From positions 1,180,501 to 1,244,500 of the forward strand of contig JBANSL010000016.1 of assembly GCA_037127255.1 (NCBI GenBank): a DNA stretch of 64,000 bases. The letters are read 5' to 3'. Shown here one piece after another: positions 44,785 to 59,070 of this stretch. The notes beneath the pieces are model-generated. The model saw nothing but the letters and a program-made list of their open reading frames with translations, was not told the DNA's origin and ran no database searches. The translations under genes were made by a program, and so were the position numbers. The DNA is from Persicaria tinctoria (Eukaryota; Streptophyta; Magnoliopsida; Caryophyllales; Polygonaceae). Positions within the stretch are counted from its first letter, which is position 1, and each line of letters starts with the position of its first letter.

Positions 44785-47700
44785 CTACCTTGCAGTCGGG
44801 TTTGCGATGGAGTCGTCGAGTGAGACGTAGTTTTCTTCGGGGCCTAAATCGAGTGAGCCGGCTAAGTTGGCTGAGGAGTGCAACGAGTGCCTTGAGATGT
44901 CGTCCGAGTGGCCTGATTTCACAGCCTCCGCCTCCCGCTCGATGAGGATCGCGTCTTGGATCTCCTTGAGCACTTCCGAGATTGACGGCCTCATGTAGCC
45001 GTGGGGCAGGACGCACATCAACGCCTTCTCGGCGATCTTCCACATGGACTGGATGTCGTATTCGCCTTGCAGGGTAGGATCTATGATCCCTTGAAGGTCG
45101 CCATTCTCGATGTGCAGCTTCGCCTGCAAAATGAGTTCCCATATATCTAGTTACCTCTTCTATGGAATCGGGTAATACGATGATACGGAATAAGATCAAC
45201 GATACGCAATCTTGGTTAACTTACCCACTGGACAATGTTGCGGCAGTTGGCCCCGAAGTTTTCGTTTGATATTGCTTCTTGACCAGAAATCAACTCTAGA
45301 AGAATAACACCGAAACTATACACATCACTTTTGTCGGTCAGCTGTTGGGAGATATAGTACCTGTGATTAGAAAAAAGATGAGTGTCACACATTCGATGAA
45401 TTTCGTTAACAATTTATGCCTAGTCCAAGCATTGTTAGTGAAAAGGGACACCTACTCGGGATCCAGGTAGCCTACTGTTCCCCTCACGATGCTGGAAACG
45501 TGTGAGTTGCCATCTACAGCGAGTTTGGAGAGGCCAAAATCCGAAACTTTGGCTCTCATATGCTTGTCGAGAAGAATGTTGCTGGTTTTCAAGTCTCGAT
45601 GAATGATGGATGGAACACAGCCAGTATGAAGATACTCAATACCTCTAGCAGCATCTTCCGCAATCTCAAGGCGCTTGATCCAGCCAATATTCTGCCCTCG
45701 GATTAGAGGACCTGAACACATTTATATATATACATGAATACATGTAATCAGGATACTACGCCTTCGTAAGTTCTTCCCACTTGACGGGAAACTTTAGAGA
45801 ATACATTACCATAAAGATGCTCTTTGAGGGTTCCACTATGCATGAACTCGTAAACAAGGATGCTTTTCCCGTCTTCTTGGCAATAGCCAAGAAACTGCAC
45901 CAGGTTTCTGTGATGAATTCTCGAAAGAAGTGTCACCTAAATCACATGAGAAGCGTAAGATTTAAGCGCCTGTTGTAACCATTACGAAAACAGATTATTA
46001 TGTGAAGCAAAAGGGACTTAAATAGTGAAGAATTTATAGAGGTCACAGTTTGCGAGCCAAATGTGAATGATGGTGAGCTTACCTCATTCGAAAATTCTCG
46101 TTTGCCTTGGTAGGAGTTACTGGTAAGCACCTTGACAGCTATTTCTCTTCCGTCTTTTAGTTTTCCATAATACACAACACCGAAACCTCCTGACCCGATT
46201 TTTCGCTCAAGATTTCTTGTTGCTTCTTCAATTTCCGAAGCTGTGAAGCAATGTGCAGTTTCTGTTGCACGGTCCGCTGAAGAGGCTGACATCTTTTGAA
46301 CCGATATCCCATGTCCGAGGGTGTCTGCTTGAGGAAAGAAAGAGTGGATAAATTTGCACATCAAACTTCATCACAGAACAAAAGAAACTGAAAGAGACCA
46401 AACTATTCAGCACATGTACCATGCTTAAATAACGGTTTCCCTTGCTTCTTCCTCCTGCACAACAGTATAAATGCCACAATAGCTAAAACAAGAATCAAGG
46501 CTCCAACCAAAACCCCAATGATTACGTTACGCTTTGTCCCTCCACCACCTCCTTTACGAAGATTAACATTTCCAGTGTAGCTGCAGAGAAAAAAATTGGC
46601 ATAATTATTAGATTGCAATTGAGTGATTATCCTAGGTATCGCTTGGAACACGCATTTTTTCAACAACAAAACCAAATTTGTGCTCAAGATAGATGCGATA
46701 GTAAAAATAAAGAAAGAAAGAATATGAACGTCTTTTCTCGTGGGCAAAAGTGCTGTGGAATTTTTGTTATCTACGGAGCATAGGTTTTCAAATCCAGGCC
46801 AAGAAAATTAATATCCGAAGCAGAAACCAAATTACCATCACCTTGAAATCAAGAGCAGGAAAGAAATGCTCTAAAGGAAGCACAGTAACTTGCTAAGAAC
46901 AATAAAAATACACCATGGAAATCATTTAGTTTCATACTTTCTAGATGATGATCTGCATTCACAATATGTATCCATCTTCATATTTATATTTCTATATAAA
47001 AAAAAGGTTTCAAAAGTTGACACAAAAGCAAAAAACTGCGATAGTCATGTCCACTAGGTTAATATTGATGCCTCTATCAGTATAACTCGAAGCAGACAAT
47101 TGCATATAAATTCTACCTAGGATCACAGTCAACCTGATTTAACATTTACATTGCACTGAATTTCAGCCAGAAAAGTAGTGTCAAGAAAAAATCCTCAGAT
47201 AAGAAATGAACTTACTTCAAAACGATATTCTTGTCCAAGAGCGCAGATGGCAGTTTTCCAGATAACTGGTTATTTTGCAAGTACCTAGAATCAAAACATA
47301 GATTATCTAACACTCGAATACAAGGGTAAAGATATTAGAATCATAACGAAGTTCACTTTAATTTACTCACTATCTTAATTGTGCAAAAAAGTTCAATGGG
47401 CCTGCAATATTTGATCTCTTACTAACAAGTAAAAAAAAAACCAATAAAAGAGACTTTTCAAAGCAACACCAATAACAAGAGGGAATTTATCGTATATTCT
47501 ATTGAATTGGAAAGAACTTACAGTTCCCTTAAGTTTGATAACTGAGCCAATGATGAAGGAACTTTGCCAGTCAATTGGTTGTCTTCGAGATGACTATAAG
47601 ATAAATAGAAAATTTAGTAAGTAGGACAAGCTTGTATGAAAAGAAGGAAACTCATGCATGCATACATGATCTTTAAGTTTGGGCATCCACTGAAATCAGG

Positions 47701-50700
47701 TATTGATCCTGTCAGAGAGTTCCCATCTAGCCATCTGCAGAGGTAACACCCAGAAAAACATTAGGACTAACAATGAAAAGGGAATGTATAAATATTAAAC
47801 ATGTGCCTCAATTATAGCAAGGAAATCTCAGTATTGATGCTTACAATTCCTCTAAGCCTCTTAGCTGGGTCAGTTCCGAAGGGATATTCCCCGTCAAATT
47901 TTTCCCGGACAATGAACTGAACAGAACAAAATAAGGCCAGTTTGATTTCCTTGTTAATAACTACGAAAAAACAACAATGTCTAATCCTTCATAGGATCTA
48001 AAAATAAAAACATGCTAATTATCTTTAAAAAGGTCTGCAGTATAAAACTGGGAGACTGACTCACACTTCAGTTATGAGTGGTTGAGAATTTGAGTTACAT
48101 TTCAACCATGACCATGGAACTGGTAGGCAAGGATCTCCGCCTTCTTGAGCCCAATCTGCTGACGAGTAATGTGAAACAAAACTAGCAATAACAGATCCTG
48201 CAGTTCATGGAGTATAATATCAGCTCTCAGGATTAAGAGCTTCAACAAAAAAACTTTCAAAAAAGAAAGAAAAGATCTTCAACCATAGAAGCATGAACCG
48301 ATCTAGAGGAAAGATACAAGCAATATCATTTTGTCAGCTGTTGCAGCAAACTCCATCGAATCATATTCATTGAAAGAAAGACAATGAACTGGCGCAATCA
48401 TAATTTGGCTTACCATCTGCAGAACCATCACTTTTCTCTATGTACTTATTTATCTCCATGGCATTCAAGATAGGCCCCAAAGTAGAATCAGATGTTTTGT
48501 TGAACCCAAAAGACAGAACAAACGGAAAGGTTATGTTCGGGTATCCAGGCTCATAGAGACGATTTTTCCCTCCAGCATTTTCAATAATATTAACAGTTGG
48601 TCTGCTGAGTTCAGGAAGACCAAGAACCCTCAGCCTGAATTTCCTCAAATCATGTGCTCCCAAGTCCTCAATTTCCGCAAAGTATACAAAAGCCCACCCT
48701 GCTCCAGGAAAACCATCTAAGTTCAAGCGGTACGTTAATGATCCATTTCTGCCAACTACAGCCGTCTGCATCACTCGTTGAGGTGGCCTCTCATGTCCAT
48801 CGGTATATATTGGCATTTTGGTTGACACTGCCTCTGTCCCAGCAGCAACATCAACTAGATAATTAGCTCTCTTTTCAGAGTCAGACTCCCATATTCTATC
48901 ATATGGATCATCAGGATACCTGTAATAAGAGCAGAAGATGCTCTTCAGTTTAAAGGAATATAAAATCCACCAAATATTGCCTTTTTACCTTCTGTAATTA
49001 GCAGAACCCAATATATTTCATTTTGATACTAAGATATATCTTCATTCTAATGATCTAAAAACATAAAGTATGGATTAGAATGAGTAGTGTCTAATTATCT
49101 TTCCAAACCGAGGGACTGATACCCATTACTCTAAAAGTGACTAAATCCATTAAGCAAATTATTTTGTGTTTTTACTATAATTTCCACCTATCTTCAAATA
49201 TCTTGTGTTCTAAACACTGTGGCTTAGATAACTGTTAATTAAGTGCATACAGTTGGTCTTTATTCAGGCATGCAGAGATGCTTACCTGACTGGGTCTTTA
49301 CTATCTGCCCCAAAATTGATTCTTGCGGAGACGCTAAGATAAAATTGGTTCTCATAATCTGTATAGTACATTGACCCATTGAATTGTCGAAGCTCAAGGG
49401 TAGAAATAAATGGACTCCCTGTTGAGGCATTAGACAAGCACACACTGACAGTTGGTTCCACAGCCAGGAATATCAACTCCCTGATCTCCATTACATCCGC
49501 ATCTGAAATGACTACGGTAGACCATGGAGTGGCGCCCACGGAAATGTCAAACTTCGGGTAAACATTATTGCTGTCGTAGTTCCCATACAAGAAGGTTGCT
49601 CTAAGCAAATACCTTGTCCTGCTAGTGACATTTAATGTGTAACAGTACTTTCTGTCGTCAGGAGGGAAGTATCTGAGCGTCGAGTACTGTCTCCTTGTCT
49701 CATTAGCAATCGACAAACTAGATACGTTTCCATAAGTAAGCTGGTCAGGTATCCACTGAAGACCAAGTTCATCGGTATAACTTTCTGTGCTACCACAGTC
49801 AATGCTTACAAAACCTGATATATTCAACAATCGATTACTGGAATGATGAACTTACAGATTTAAGACTGCAACCTCAAAGGGAATCAACAATGCACTCTTC
49901 ATTAAGCAGTAGATTGTGTAACAGAAGATACATCAACATTTCAAAGGAACAAGCATAAAGGGTCTTCTACATTACAAATTTACACAATATGATATGAGTC
50001 ATATGATAACTACCATAGAGGTTTTTATGAATCATAACATCAGTTCCAAATGTGAAGGTAAAAAAAAGATCCGATAGCTTATTCACTTCCACATGTGTGT
50101 GAGCAATAGATGCTCAACCCAAGGCAGGTTCCTAAACAGGCATAACAGAACCAGGAAATAAGACCTATTTATGAAATTAGTATTCCGTTTATCAAGATTT
50201 GAAGCACATTGGCAAAGGGTCAAACAGCATCAACACTCCTGAAGATTAATTAATTAATCAAAATTTAAAACATAGAACCCATAAAAAAAAAATTAAATAG
50301 GCTAAGACCTTCAAGTATGGAAACTTAAATTCCCAAACATCAAACTTACAACTACCAAATTCCTTCAAAAGTCCATTATGAAGCACAATAAATCTAGCAC
50401 ATAACTAAACAGTGCCAAAGAAACACACTGCCCATTCAAAATTGACCGGTTGTTAGAGAAAGAAATGACTGATTTTTAGCTAAATCTAAAGTTTGCAAAC
50501 TCTTTCAACCAAGTAAATGCTGAAAAATCAACTAAATCTGTGGTGCTACACCACTCCAGACAACCCCAAGGATCCATCTAAGTTTTAACGAACAAACAAC
50601 CAATTCCACAAACAAACAAACTCTAGGAGGTCCAAAGCAGTCAAATCATATTGACACTCCATGACAAAACAATACAACTTGTAACACAAAAAATCTCCGA

Positions 50701-51101
50701 GCCCGCAATGAGAAGTGAAATTTTGATCTGGAAGAGCTCAGCAAACTCAACCCAAAGGTAAGATCTTTAATCAACAACCAAAAAAATAGATCAATTAAAC
50801 ACTTAACCCCGCCAAGTTAACCTACTTGAATCACCTGGAACATGCTAATTTAGTAATTTAGGAAAACTACCAAAAAGGGCGTTCAGATTAAAACCTACTC
50901 TATGCTACTAATTGCATCACAGAACTTGAAAAAATCCTATACAGACACAGAAATTGATGAGCTACTCGTCGAAGCCAGCAAAGAGTCGAAGCACATAGAC
51001 TAATTGCAAGTACCTGGCGACTGGGAATCGGCCGAGAGGATGAGAAAAGCAGCAATGGAGAAGACAAAGAACAGCCCAGAAACCCATGTCTTCATTTTCA
51101 T
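44785..51101 (-). CDS. Malectin-like LRR receptor kinase (At2g37050-type)
   Basis: It encodes a plasma-membrane receptor-like Ser/Thr kinase. Exons on the minus strand: 51101-51014, 49814-49286, 48919-48414, 48197-48065, 47916-47845, 47734-47666, 47593-47522, 47284-47216, 46580-46420, 46327-46083, 45936-45810, 45711-45456, 45360-45225, 45123-44785; about 933 aa. In order: signal peptide ([18 protein letters not shown]), malectin-like ectodomain (~30-370, with [13 protein letters not shown]), a Cys-pair region ([14 protein letters not shown]), about four LRRs, one membrane helix (~532-554) and a kinase. The kinase is complete: [11 protein letters not shown] (611-621), Lys-632, HRDLK (Asp-730), DFG (748-750), so it is an RD kinase likely to be active. 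The C-tail ends [17 protein letters not shown]. The ligand is unknown. The family is firm; the orthologue is from memory. Confidence 0.94.
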
Positions 51102-51836
51102 CGGAACTGCGATAGAGAGAGGGGGAGAGAGAAATCGGTAGCAGTCGCCAAGGAAGAAGGGAAAGAGTAAAAAAGGGGGGAAAGTGGAAAAGGTAAAGTG
51201 AGACTACAGAGAGAAAGCAGTTGAATAAAAAAGCCAAAGGAGGGAGGAAACGGAAAAGGTGATGATAGGTTCACATTTGAATCATCCAGCAAATATTCGC
51301 ATCATTTATTGGAGAGAGGGAGATGAGGAAGATGATTTTGTTCATGTGAGTGGGCGAATTTATGGGTATTGGAGGGATTTTATTGGGGATGAGGAAAGGG
51401 GTGAGCTTTGAGGAGGATGGGTGAGTGATGAATGGGAAAAAGCTGCTAACTTTGATGGGTTGTGATCAATGAGGAGTTTAAAGCTTCATAAATGTGTTGG
51501 CGATGGAGGAGAGAGAACCTACAGAGATTTTGAGCACGGAGGACGGGAGGAGACTGGAGAAGACTCCCTTTTTATTTTATTTTTCATTTATTTATTATTG
51601 ATTGATTTATTGCAATTGTTATTTTATTTAGATGGATTTTTTTAAAATAGATGAAATTCGACTATGATCTTGCTAGCTAGATTTTCGGGTTTATCGGTTG
51701 TTTAAAGAAGTATGTATAATTCAATCATCAATACTGCATTGTTTATCTATTGATTGATAATATAAGTTGAATATACAATATTGCATATTGGATATTGGAT
51801 AAGTTTTTGTGATTGGTTTTATAATCTTTTATATAT
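51102..51836 (-). promoter_or_regulatory. Upstream region / 5' UTR of the receptor kinase gene
   Basis: On the minus strand the bases just before the ATG are rich in CT, as in many plant leaders. No transposon is seen in the first ~700 bases. Individual promoter elements cannot be assigned. Confidence 0.4.
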
Positions 51837-52233
51837 GGGGTGTGTATGGGTGTTTAAAAAAACAGATAAAAATGAAGTACAAATAAATATTTATTTTTTA
51901 AGTAGGTTAAATGGGTATATGACAACCTAAAAACAAGTAAAAACTGTTAAAAAAATGAGTTAAAAATAAGCTAGAAAATGGTGATTTCGTAGGTGTTTAT
52001 TTTGCAAAAAGACGTTTTCACCCATTTCCTTTTATCTTACTTGGTTTGAAAGTACCACGATATCCCTAATTACAACCAAATAAATTTTCATTTTTTTACA
52101 AATGAACTGTTTTTTCGCCCCATACGGAGATTATTTTGTTGTTTAAATTTTTAACTACTTTTACCAACAATTTATAAATTTTACCCTTTTGATAATTTTA
52201 CTCATTTTATTAACCCCGTCCCATACGAATCCA
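51837..52233. mobile_element. MITE family M1, copy 1
   Basis: It begins GGGTGTGTATGG and ends CCCATACGAATCC, an imperfect inverted pair. It is similar along its length to 61380-61773, sharing TATCTTA.TTGGTTTGAAAGTACCAC, TTTTTCGCCCCATAC and AACTACTTTTACCAACA. The ends resemble Harbinger-type GGGT(T/G)CGTATGG MITEs. It is non-coding. Confidence 0.65.
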
Positions 52234-52257
52234 TAGTTGTGTGTTTAAATAATAATA

Positions 52258-52625
52258 CTCCCTCTGTTTTGTATTAATTGACGTTTTGAGACATGAGTCG
52301 CAAATTAAAAAATGTTGAGTGACTTCATTGTTACCACAAGCTTTCTAACTTTTTTTACAACTTCCCATTTTGTTACCTGAGCGAATACAGAGTAGAAATT
52401 GGTCAAATGGCCAAATTAATGTATTTGATTTTGAAATAATGTGTCTTTGTTTTAATTTTGTTGGTGGGTGGATATAGATAAAAGATAATGGTTTTAAAAG
52501 GAGAACTAAGTTGTTATAATGTATCATAACACAGTACTATTAATCTAGATGAGAGTGCAGAACGTCAATTAAAAATGATACAATTCTTTTTGCCTAAAAC
52601 GTCATATAAATACAAACGGATGGAG
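52258..52625. mobile_element. Stowaway-like MITE
   Basis: The ends CTCCCTCTGTTTTGTATTAATTGACG and CGTCATATAAATACAAACGGATGGAG are inverted repeats flanked by TA on both sides. A CTCCCTC start with TA target site is typical of Stowaway/mariner MITEs. Confidence 0.72.
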
Positions 52626-52627
52626 TA

Positions 52628-53347
52628 TGTGTTTAGCCTTTTTACACGAAATGTTTTATAAACACTTTTACGATATAGTTGAAGAAATGATGTATATAGT
52701 AAATCCTTCAAATCCTGCTCATAGTAAGATAAAATGAAAATGTTGTTGTTGTTGATCAATAAGTCTAATAAATGAACAATATTTTTACTTATAAATTTTT
52801 AAAATTTATTTATAAATAAGATTCGAACTCACATGTTTAATTAATAGAGGAGAGTCTTATGAAATCCACCATACATGACTCATGAGTAGTGATGACCCAT
52901 AGGTCTTTGAAATATGGCTAAGAAATGAGATGTTGATAGCTTAGCAAGCTTGTTATGAGTTTTTAAATAATTCTTTAATCAAAGAATAATTTTTCAGTTA
53001 TGAGGTTTAACTTTTGACCTACTCGTCCTCGCCCTTAATGGAAGAAGTATTAGCGTTCCGTTTCAGTATTGTGGCAGCCAAAGAGCCACGCCTCCGATGC
53101 ATTGAGATCGAGGATGACAATTTTACGATCCTCGATTCTATCACCGGCAACTCGGCAAGTGAAAATATTCATGGGAAATCGAGATAATCATGACGGTCGT
53201 CATGCACCTTCTCCAACTATTTGAGTAGTCAATTTGTAAGCACATCTTATGTGAAATCAACTAAAAACGGAGTAGTAGACAGAGTGGCTTAGTTTCGACA
53301 TGCAATAGAGTAATAGAGTCTGACATCTCCTAATTTCTTACATTGTA
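52628..53347. other. Gene-free spacer
   Basis: AT-rich; no gene or element ends recognised. Confidence 0.35.
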
Positions 53348-53579
53348 ATCCCTCTGTTCCATAATAAAAGCCGTTTGACTTTTCTGCACGTATTTTGAGG
53401 TAAAAACTCTATAAAATATTATTTTTTAACGAATTTGTTTTTATAAGTTCATACTTATGACTAACAAGTATGAAATTATTACAAAAAATTGATTAAAAAA
53501 ATAATATTTTATAGTGCTTTTACCTCTTTAAAAAGTATGCACTAAAAGACAAACGACTTTTATTTTGGAACGGAGCGAG
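53348..53579. mobile_element. Stowaway-like MITE
   Basis: The ends ATCCCTCTGTTCCATAATAAAAG and CTTTTATTTTGGAACGGAGCGAG are inverted repeats flanked by TA (53346-53347 and 53580-53581). It is about 232 bases and non-coding. Confidence 0.72.
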
Positions 53580-53581
53580 TA

Positions 53582-54087
53582 TAAAAAAAGGGTGTTTAAT
53601 GCGGTAATTCTCAATTGCTATGTACGGAATTGTGCATTTCCAAACAGGGGAAATCAATCACTAATTGTGATTTCCAAAAAAAAAAATCAATCACTAATTG
53701 CACAATATGTCACCCAGTTACTTTTACGGATTAAAATCTATAGTGATATACTACGTATTACTCCATCATTTTTTTGAACTGTAAAAAATTTGACCCATCG
53801 GACATGTTCGGTGAGAAGCGAGACCTAAAGAATGGTAACGGACAAACCGTTATGAAAGAACCGAAATATAACCAAATCAACAAAGACAAGACTACCACGA
53901 ACAACTAGATAATAGAAGTCGAAACTAGCGAAGGCGGTCGGATTTGGAACCGGGAGAGTCATTTCTTCTGACAATTGGTAAAGGTAACACAAAGAATCTC
54001 CGGGGAACAAAAATGGAGATCTATGATGATATATGCTCTTTTTGAAATGAAAAGCAACGACTAAACATAAAAAATCAATTATATATA
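53582..54087. other. Gene-free spacer
   Basis: No gene or transposon structure is recognised. Confidence 0.35.
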
Positions 54088-54978
54088 GAGAGAGAGTATA
54101 GATCATATGTAATCAAGGCTTATTGTGTAACATGTGAACACATTCTATCCATTGATTTTGATGAATCCGATGGATGAGAGTTTTCCGCAATATTAATTAA
54201 TTAAGAATTAAAGTGAAATAATACACCCCATCATCACAAACCCCGCGCGATGCGCATGTATATACCCACTCCAAATCCCTAGCACACCATCGGGTTGTTC
54301 CATATAGAGGAAAGAGAAAAGGAGGAGCGGTGGCACCAAATTCAACCGGCGATTTGGAGACGGCGATGGTGATGGTTGGCGAAGGTAAGGCCGTCGGTCT
54401 TCCTCCTCTAGTTTCCAGTATCCGGGCGATGGGGCAAGCGAAGGCGAAGAGGTGGCGTAGCCATCCCACCATCGAATTTCCGGGCGATGGGGCGAGCGAA
54501 GTGCGCCTGGACGAAAGGCGACGGTTGTGAAGGTGAAGATTTGGGCTACGATTGGGTTCGGGTTCAGGGAGGCCGGATCTGGGCGAGGTGGTGATCGGCG
54601 GTGGTCAGAAGCGGCCGGATTTGGAGAGCAAAGGAGCGGCGGCAGGGGCTGCGTAAGTTCTGCGAGGAGAGGAAGGAGAGGATGAGGGCTGCGGTGGTGG
54701 CTCGTGGGTGCACTGGTGGGTGGATCTGGGCAGGAGGTCGTTGGTGATGGTGTTGCAGGTGGTGGTAGCGGCTGGTTCTGGGTGCTGAGTACAGGAGGGA
54801 GGGGGCGGCTTTGATCGAGAGAGATGGTGTGGTTTAGGTCGAAATCCAGCGAGGCGAGATGGTGAGGCGGAAGTCGAAGGCGGGAGTTGAAGGAGATGGC
54901 TATGGTGGCTGGCGAAGGCGGAGGAGGATGCGACGAAGGTGGATCCGGGAGGTGCGGCTCAGCGGCGATTTGAAACCA

Positions 54979-55495
54979 TGTGATACGGGGTTATCCGTGA
55001 GATGACCCGATTTTCGACAAACAAGCAAGAAACTCAAAGAAAGACTCAAGAACAATAAAGAAACGCAAGAAACAAATCTGACGCAGCAAGAAGACTCAAA
55101 GAATTGATCAAGAAGCAATCGAGATCGACAAGAACAAACCAAGAACACCAAGAACAGGGGTTGTACCCGATGTCGACTTCAAGAAAGTGAACAAGACTCG
55201 ATAAAGACTCGAAATTGCAATAAAGAATTGAAAGACACGACTTGATAAGGACTGAGTCGGTCTATATAGAACAAGATAGAGACCCCAGGCTTCCGTAGAA
55301 GGTAGGAACCAATACCAATGACTATATAACCCGCCTCTGCAACCTTACACAACCAAGCGAACAACTTGGAGGCACAAGGAGGGGGCTTGTGGATACTAGG
55401 ATCACCAAGTCTTGCGAAGTTGATGAACGCAAAGCAAACCAAGCTAAAACAAACCAATTCAATGATCAACGAGCACAACTCTAGTTGGATCAACA
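54979..55495 (-). repeat. Solo LTR-like unit, ~517 bp
   Basis: On the minus strand it starts TGTTGATCCAAC and ends CGTATCACA, directly followed by TGGTTTCAAATC, which resembles a worn copia primer site (TGGTATCAGAGC). No second LTR or coding sequence is visible. Confidence 0.45.
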
Positions 55496-56050
55496 AGACA
55501 CTCCATGTGTTTTACACAATTTGAGAGATCTAAATTCTATTCATTGAAATCCGAGTGTTTACAATGGTAGAAATAGGCTTATATAGGCCTTAAGGGATGA
55601 TGGCCGATTTATCTAAGTAAAGAAGATAAAAGAACAACTTAAGAATTTAATAAAAATAACATCTAGAGTTTCCTAAAATAACTTAAGTAAGAAAGTTGCT
55701 AAAATAGGAAATAACATAATGTTCAAGACTTGACAAAATCCCGTCAAAACCAGCAACAGTTCAAAGAATGTGGATTTCGGCCAAGCTATAGGACGAATCT
55801 GGAAAAACCTTCAACAACAAAGTTGTAGATCTCTTCGTCCTCGTTTGAACAAGATATGGCACGCCTCAATCCGATCACTATTGAATCCGTACGACTCATT
55901 TTACAGAGACGTCAAAAATCTGTCAAGTTGCTGGACGAATGTAAAAAACGTCACTTGCACCAGATCTTCTCCCAAGGTGGAGCCTTCTTCTTCCTCTTAA
56001 GAAGGATATCATCCGAAGGTGTCTTGGATGGTCCCGCATCACCATGGGTG

Positions 56051-56172
56051 ACTCCTTGGTGGTGGATTTGCAGTCGGGGGGTTTGCCCTGGTGGTGGATC
56101 TGCAGTCGGGAGGTTTTCCGGTAGTTGTGGATTTGCGGTTGGGAGGTTTCCCTGGTGGTGGATTTGGAGTCT
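56051..56172. repeat. Minisatellite, ~34-bp unit, about 4 copies
   Basis: Variants of GGTGGTGGATTTGCAGTCGG followed by GAGGTTT and CCCT occur four times head to tail, the last copy degenerate. Open frames across it on both strands come from the repeat and are not evidence of a gene. Confidence 0.75.
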
Positions 56173-56930
56173 AGGTTTGTGATTAATTGAAATCGTTTTT
56201 GTTTGCAATTGCTTGATTTAATTGCTCGATTGAAAGACATATTCGGGGAGAAGGCCGAATTATTCCGGTGAAAATCGTCTAGTCCAACACCGTAGTCCAC
56301 ATTTATGGTCCCTTTAATTTTATTGGCCGATAAGCATTAAAATAAATTATAAGGTACAAACACTTAAATAAGAAAATCATTAGAAATTTCAATTTAGCCA
56401 ATGAGATAATTTGAACTATGATATGGACTACAATAGCGGACTAGACGATCCTCGTTGGAATTATTCACATGTATGGATCGATTTTGTGATTTTGTGCTTC
56501 GTGATTTGTTCTTTTTATTTGACAGTCAAATGAATTAAAAATGCATCGATACTATCAAATAATCACGCGATACCGTCAAATAATCCTGTGATACCATCGA
56601 ATAATTTTAGTTATACTACTGTAACACCATCGAATAATTAAGCTATACTATCAAATAATCAAGCAATACCATCGAATAATCCTGATATACCATTGCACAA
56701 TTCGTCGATACGATCGAATAATCCAGATATATCATCGAATAATTTAAGAAGAGTGCACTACACACGTCCCCAATCCAGCAAGTGAGCAAAAAAAGAGAGG
56801 TAGGCCCCACTAATTTTTAATTAAAAAAAAACTAAAATTGTCTATTAATCTCATCCATCCATTTCATTCAATCAATGACCCAGATGTGTTCACATGTTAC
56901 ACAATAAGCCTTGATTACCACTGAACCATC

Positions 56931-56972
<42 letters not shown>

Positions 56973-57000
56973 CTATCTATATATATATATATATATATAT
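56931..57000. repeat. Compound microsatellite (CT)n(ATCT)n(AT)n
   Basis: About 11 CT units, 6 ATCT/CTAT units and then AT units run directly into the next MITE-like element. Confidence 0.95.
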
Positions 57001-57002
57001 AT

Positions 57003-58037
<1,035 letters not shown>

Positions 58038-58133
58038 TGTTAACGGGTGATGTTATGTATTTTAAATTTAACGGGGGATTATGCGGAAAAAATCAATATT
58101 TAATTAGTGGTTTTCTATTTACCCTAAAATAAT
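58038..58133. mobile_element. Orphan Mutator-like terminus
   Basis: The words TAACGGGTGATGTTATGTA, TTAACGGGGGATTATGC and AGTGGTTTTCTATTTACCC match, in order and spacing, the right terminal repeat of the 17383-18662 and 7905-8930 elements. No left terminus is found nearby. Confidence 0.4.
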
Positions 58134-58757
58134 CGAAGGAAGTGGGGGCCACACCGATGATGATATAGATATAGAGTAACATCACACACACTCTCATATG
58201 GAAAGTCCCCGGTTTGAGATGTTCGGTCTCATCTTCACATTTTGTATTTTGACCAAGTCTCTTCTCGTTGTTGTCATTTTTTTTGTTGGTTTCTGCTTTT
58301 TGTATACCCCTTGTTATTATATGAAACCCTCCTTTTTTATACAACTAAACTATTATTATATGACCTCATTAGGTAAATTGTGTACTCCTTATATTAATGG
58401 ATGATAACCACCAAGGATTTCAGAAGTGGAGCTTAGAGAATGAGCAATCATGGATTTTAACAACCTTAAGATTGCTAAAAGGTAAGCTCATGGTTGTGGT
58501 CTTTGCCTTAAAGTAAGAGGTAACCTCTTCCCTTTTCTATTTTTTTTTTAATGATAAAGTAGGTTGATATATTTTACATTTAGATTTATTAGTTCTAATA
58601 GGATTTAAAATGAAATAAAAATATATTTATATTTCATTATTTTTTAAAATAAAATATCTCGTTGGTTTAATTTTATTTTTTTCTATAATTTGAGCCCAAT
58701 TTTATCCTATATATAACCCCATCTTGATCTATTGTAGTTGCACCTATTTTCTTAACC
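58134..58757. other. Gene-free spacer
   Basis: No gene recognised. CATGGTTGTGGTCTTTGCC near 58489 and TATGGTTGCGGATGGTCTTA near 59386 are similar, in the same orientation. Confidence 0.3.
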
Positions 58758-59070
58758 ATGGATCACAATAATCCAAATACTCCACCCATTCCAAATATGT
58801 CTTTTGATCCAAATCTTCTAAAAAATCCTCAATTTCAAGTGATGTTGCAAATGTTTAACAATTCTTCAACACCCGAATATCCAAATTATACCCCACATAA
58901 TCCTACCAATGTGTACAATCCTTTTTTTTTTTTTTCCAAACCACCAACGTTTTGAGCATTCTCCGGGTGTTCAAGGGAGTGTCACTCGAAGTCCAACCGA
59001 AGATGTAAGGCAAGTCCATCAAGTACAAGAGAATGAAGAAGTTGTTGTTCACAATAAAATATGTTTTTAA
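58758..59070 (+). pseudogene. Possible Harbinger ORF1-like N-terminal fragment
   Basis: A 65-residue frame opens with MDHNNPNTPPIPNMSFDPNL and is rich in Asn and Pro. It runs into a 14-T tract near 58922. After a frame change there, a second frame gives EHSPGVQGSVTRSPTEDVRQ and ends at about 59070. Asn/Pro-rich starts of this sort precede the Myb-like domain in plant PIF/Harbinger ORF1 proteins, but no such domain follows. The identity is a guess and the break at the T tract is clear. Confidence 0.3.

Larger units (their letters stand above)
54088..56940. mobile_element. Inverted-repeat element, ~2.85 kb, composite
   Basis: About 54108-54180 and 56850-56921 are inverted copies of each other (shared TAATCAAGGCTTATTGTGTA, CATGTGAACACAT, and GGATGAGA at the inner edge). 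Both outer ends run into GAGAGAG/CTCTCTC and TATATA tracts. The inside holds a GC-rich segment (54330-54960), a solo-LTR-like unit (54979-55495) and a minisatellite (56051-56172). No transposase is seen. Class is unknown; the edges are blurred by the microsatellites. Confidence 0.55.

Noticed and set aside
55923..56300. Minus- and plus-strand frames across 56.0-56.3 kb
   Set aside because: They are produced by the ~34-base minisatellite and lack any recognised domain.
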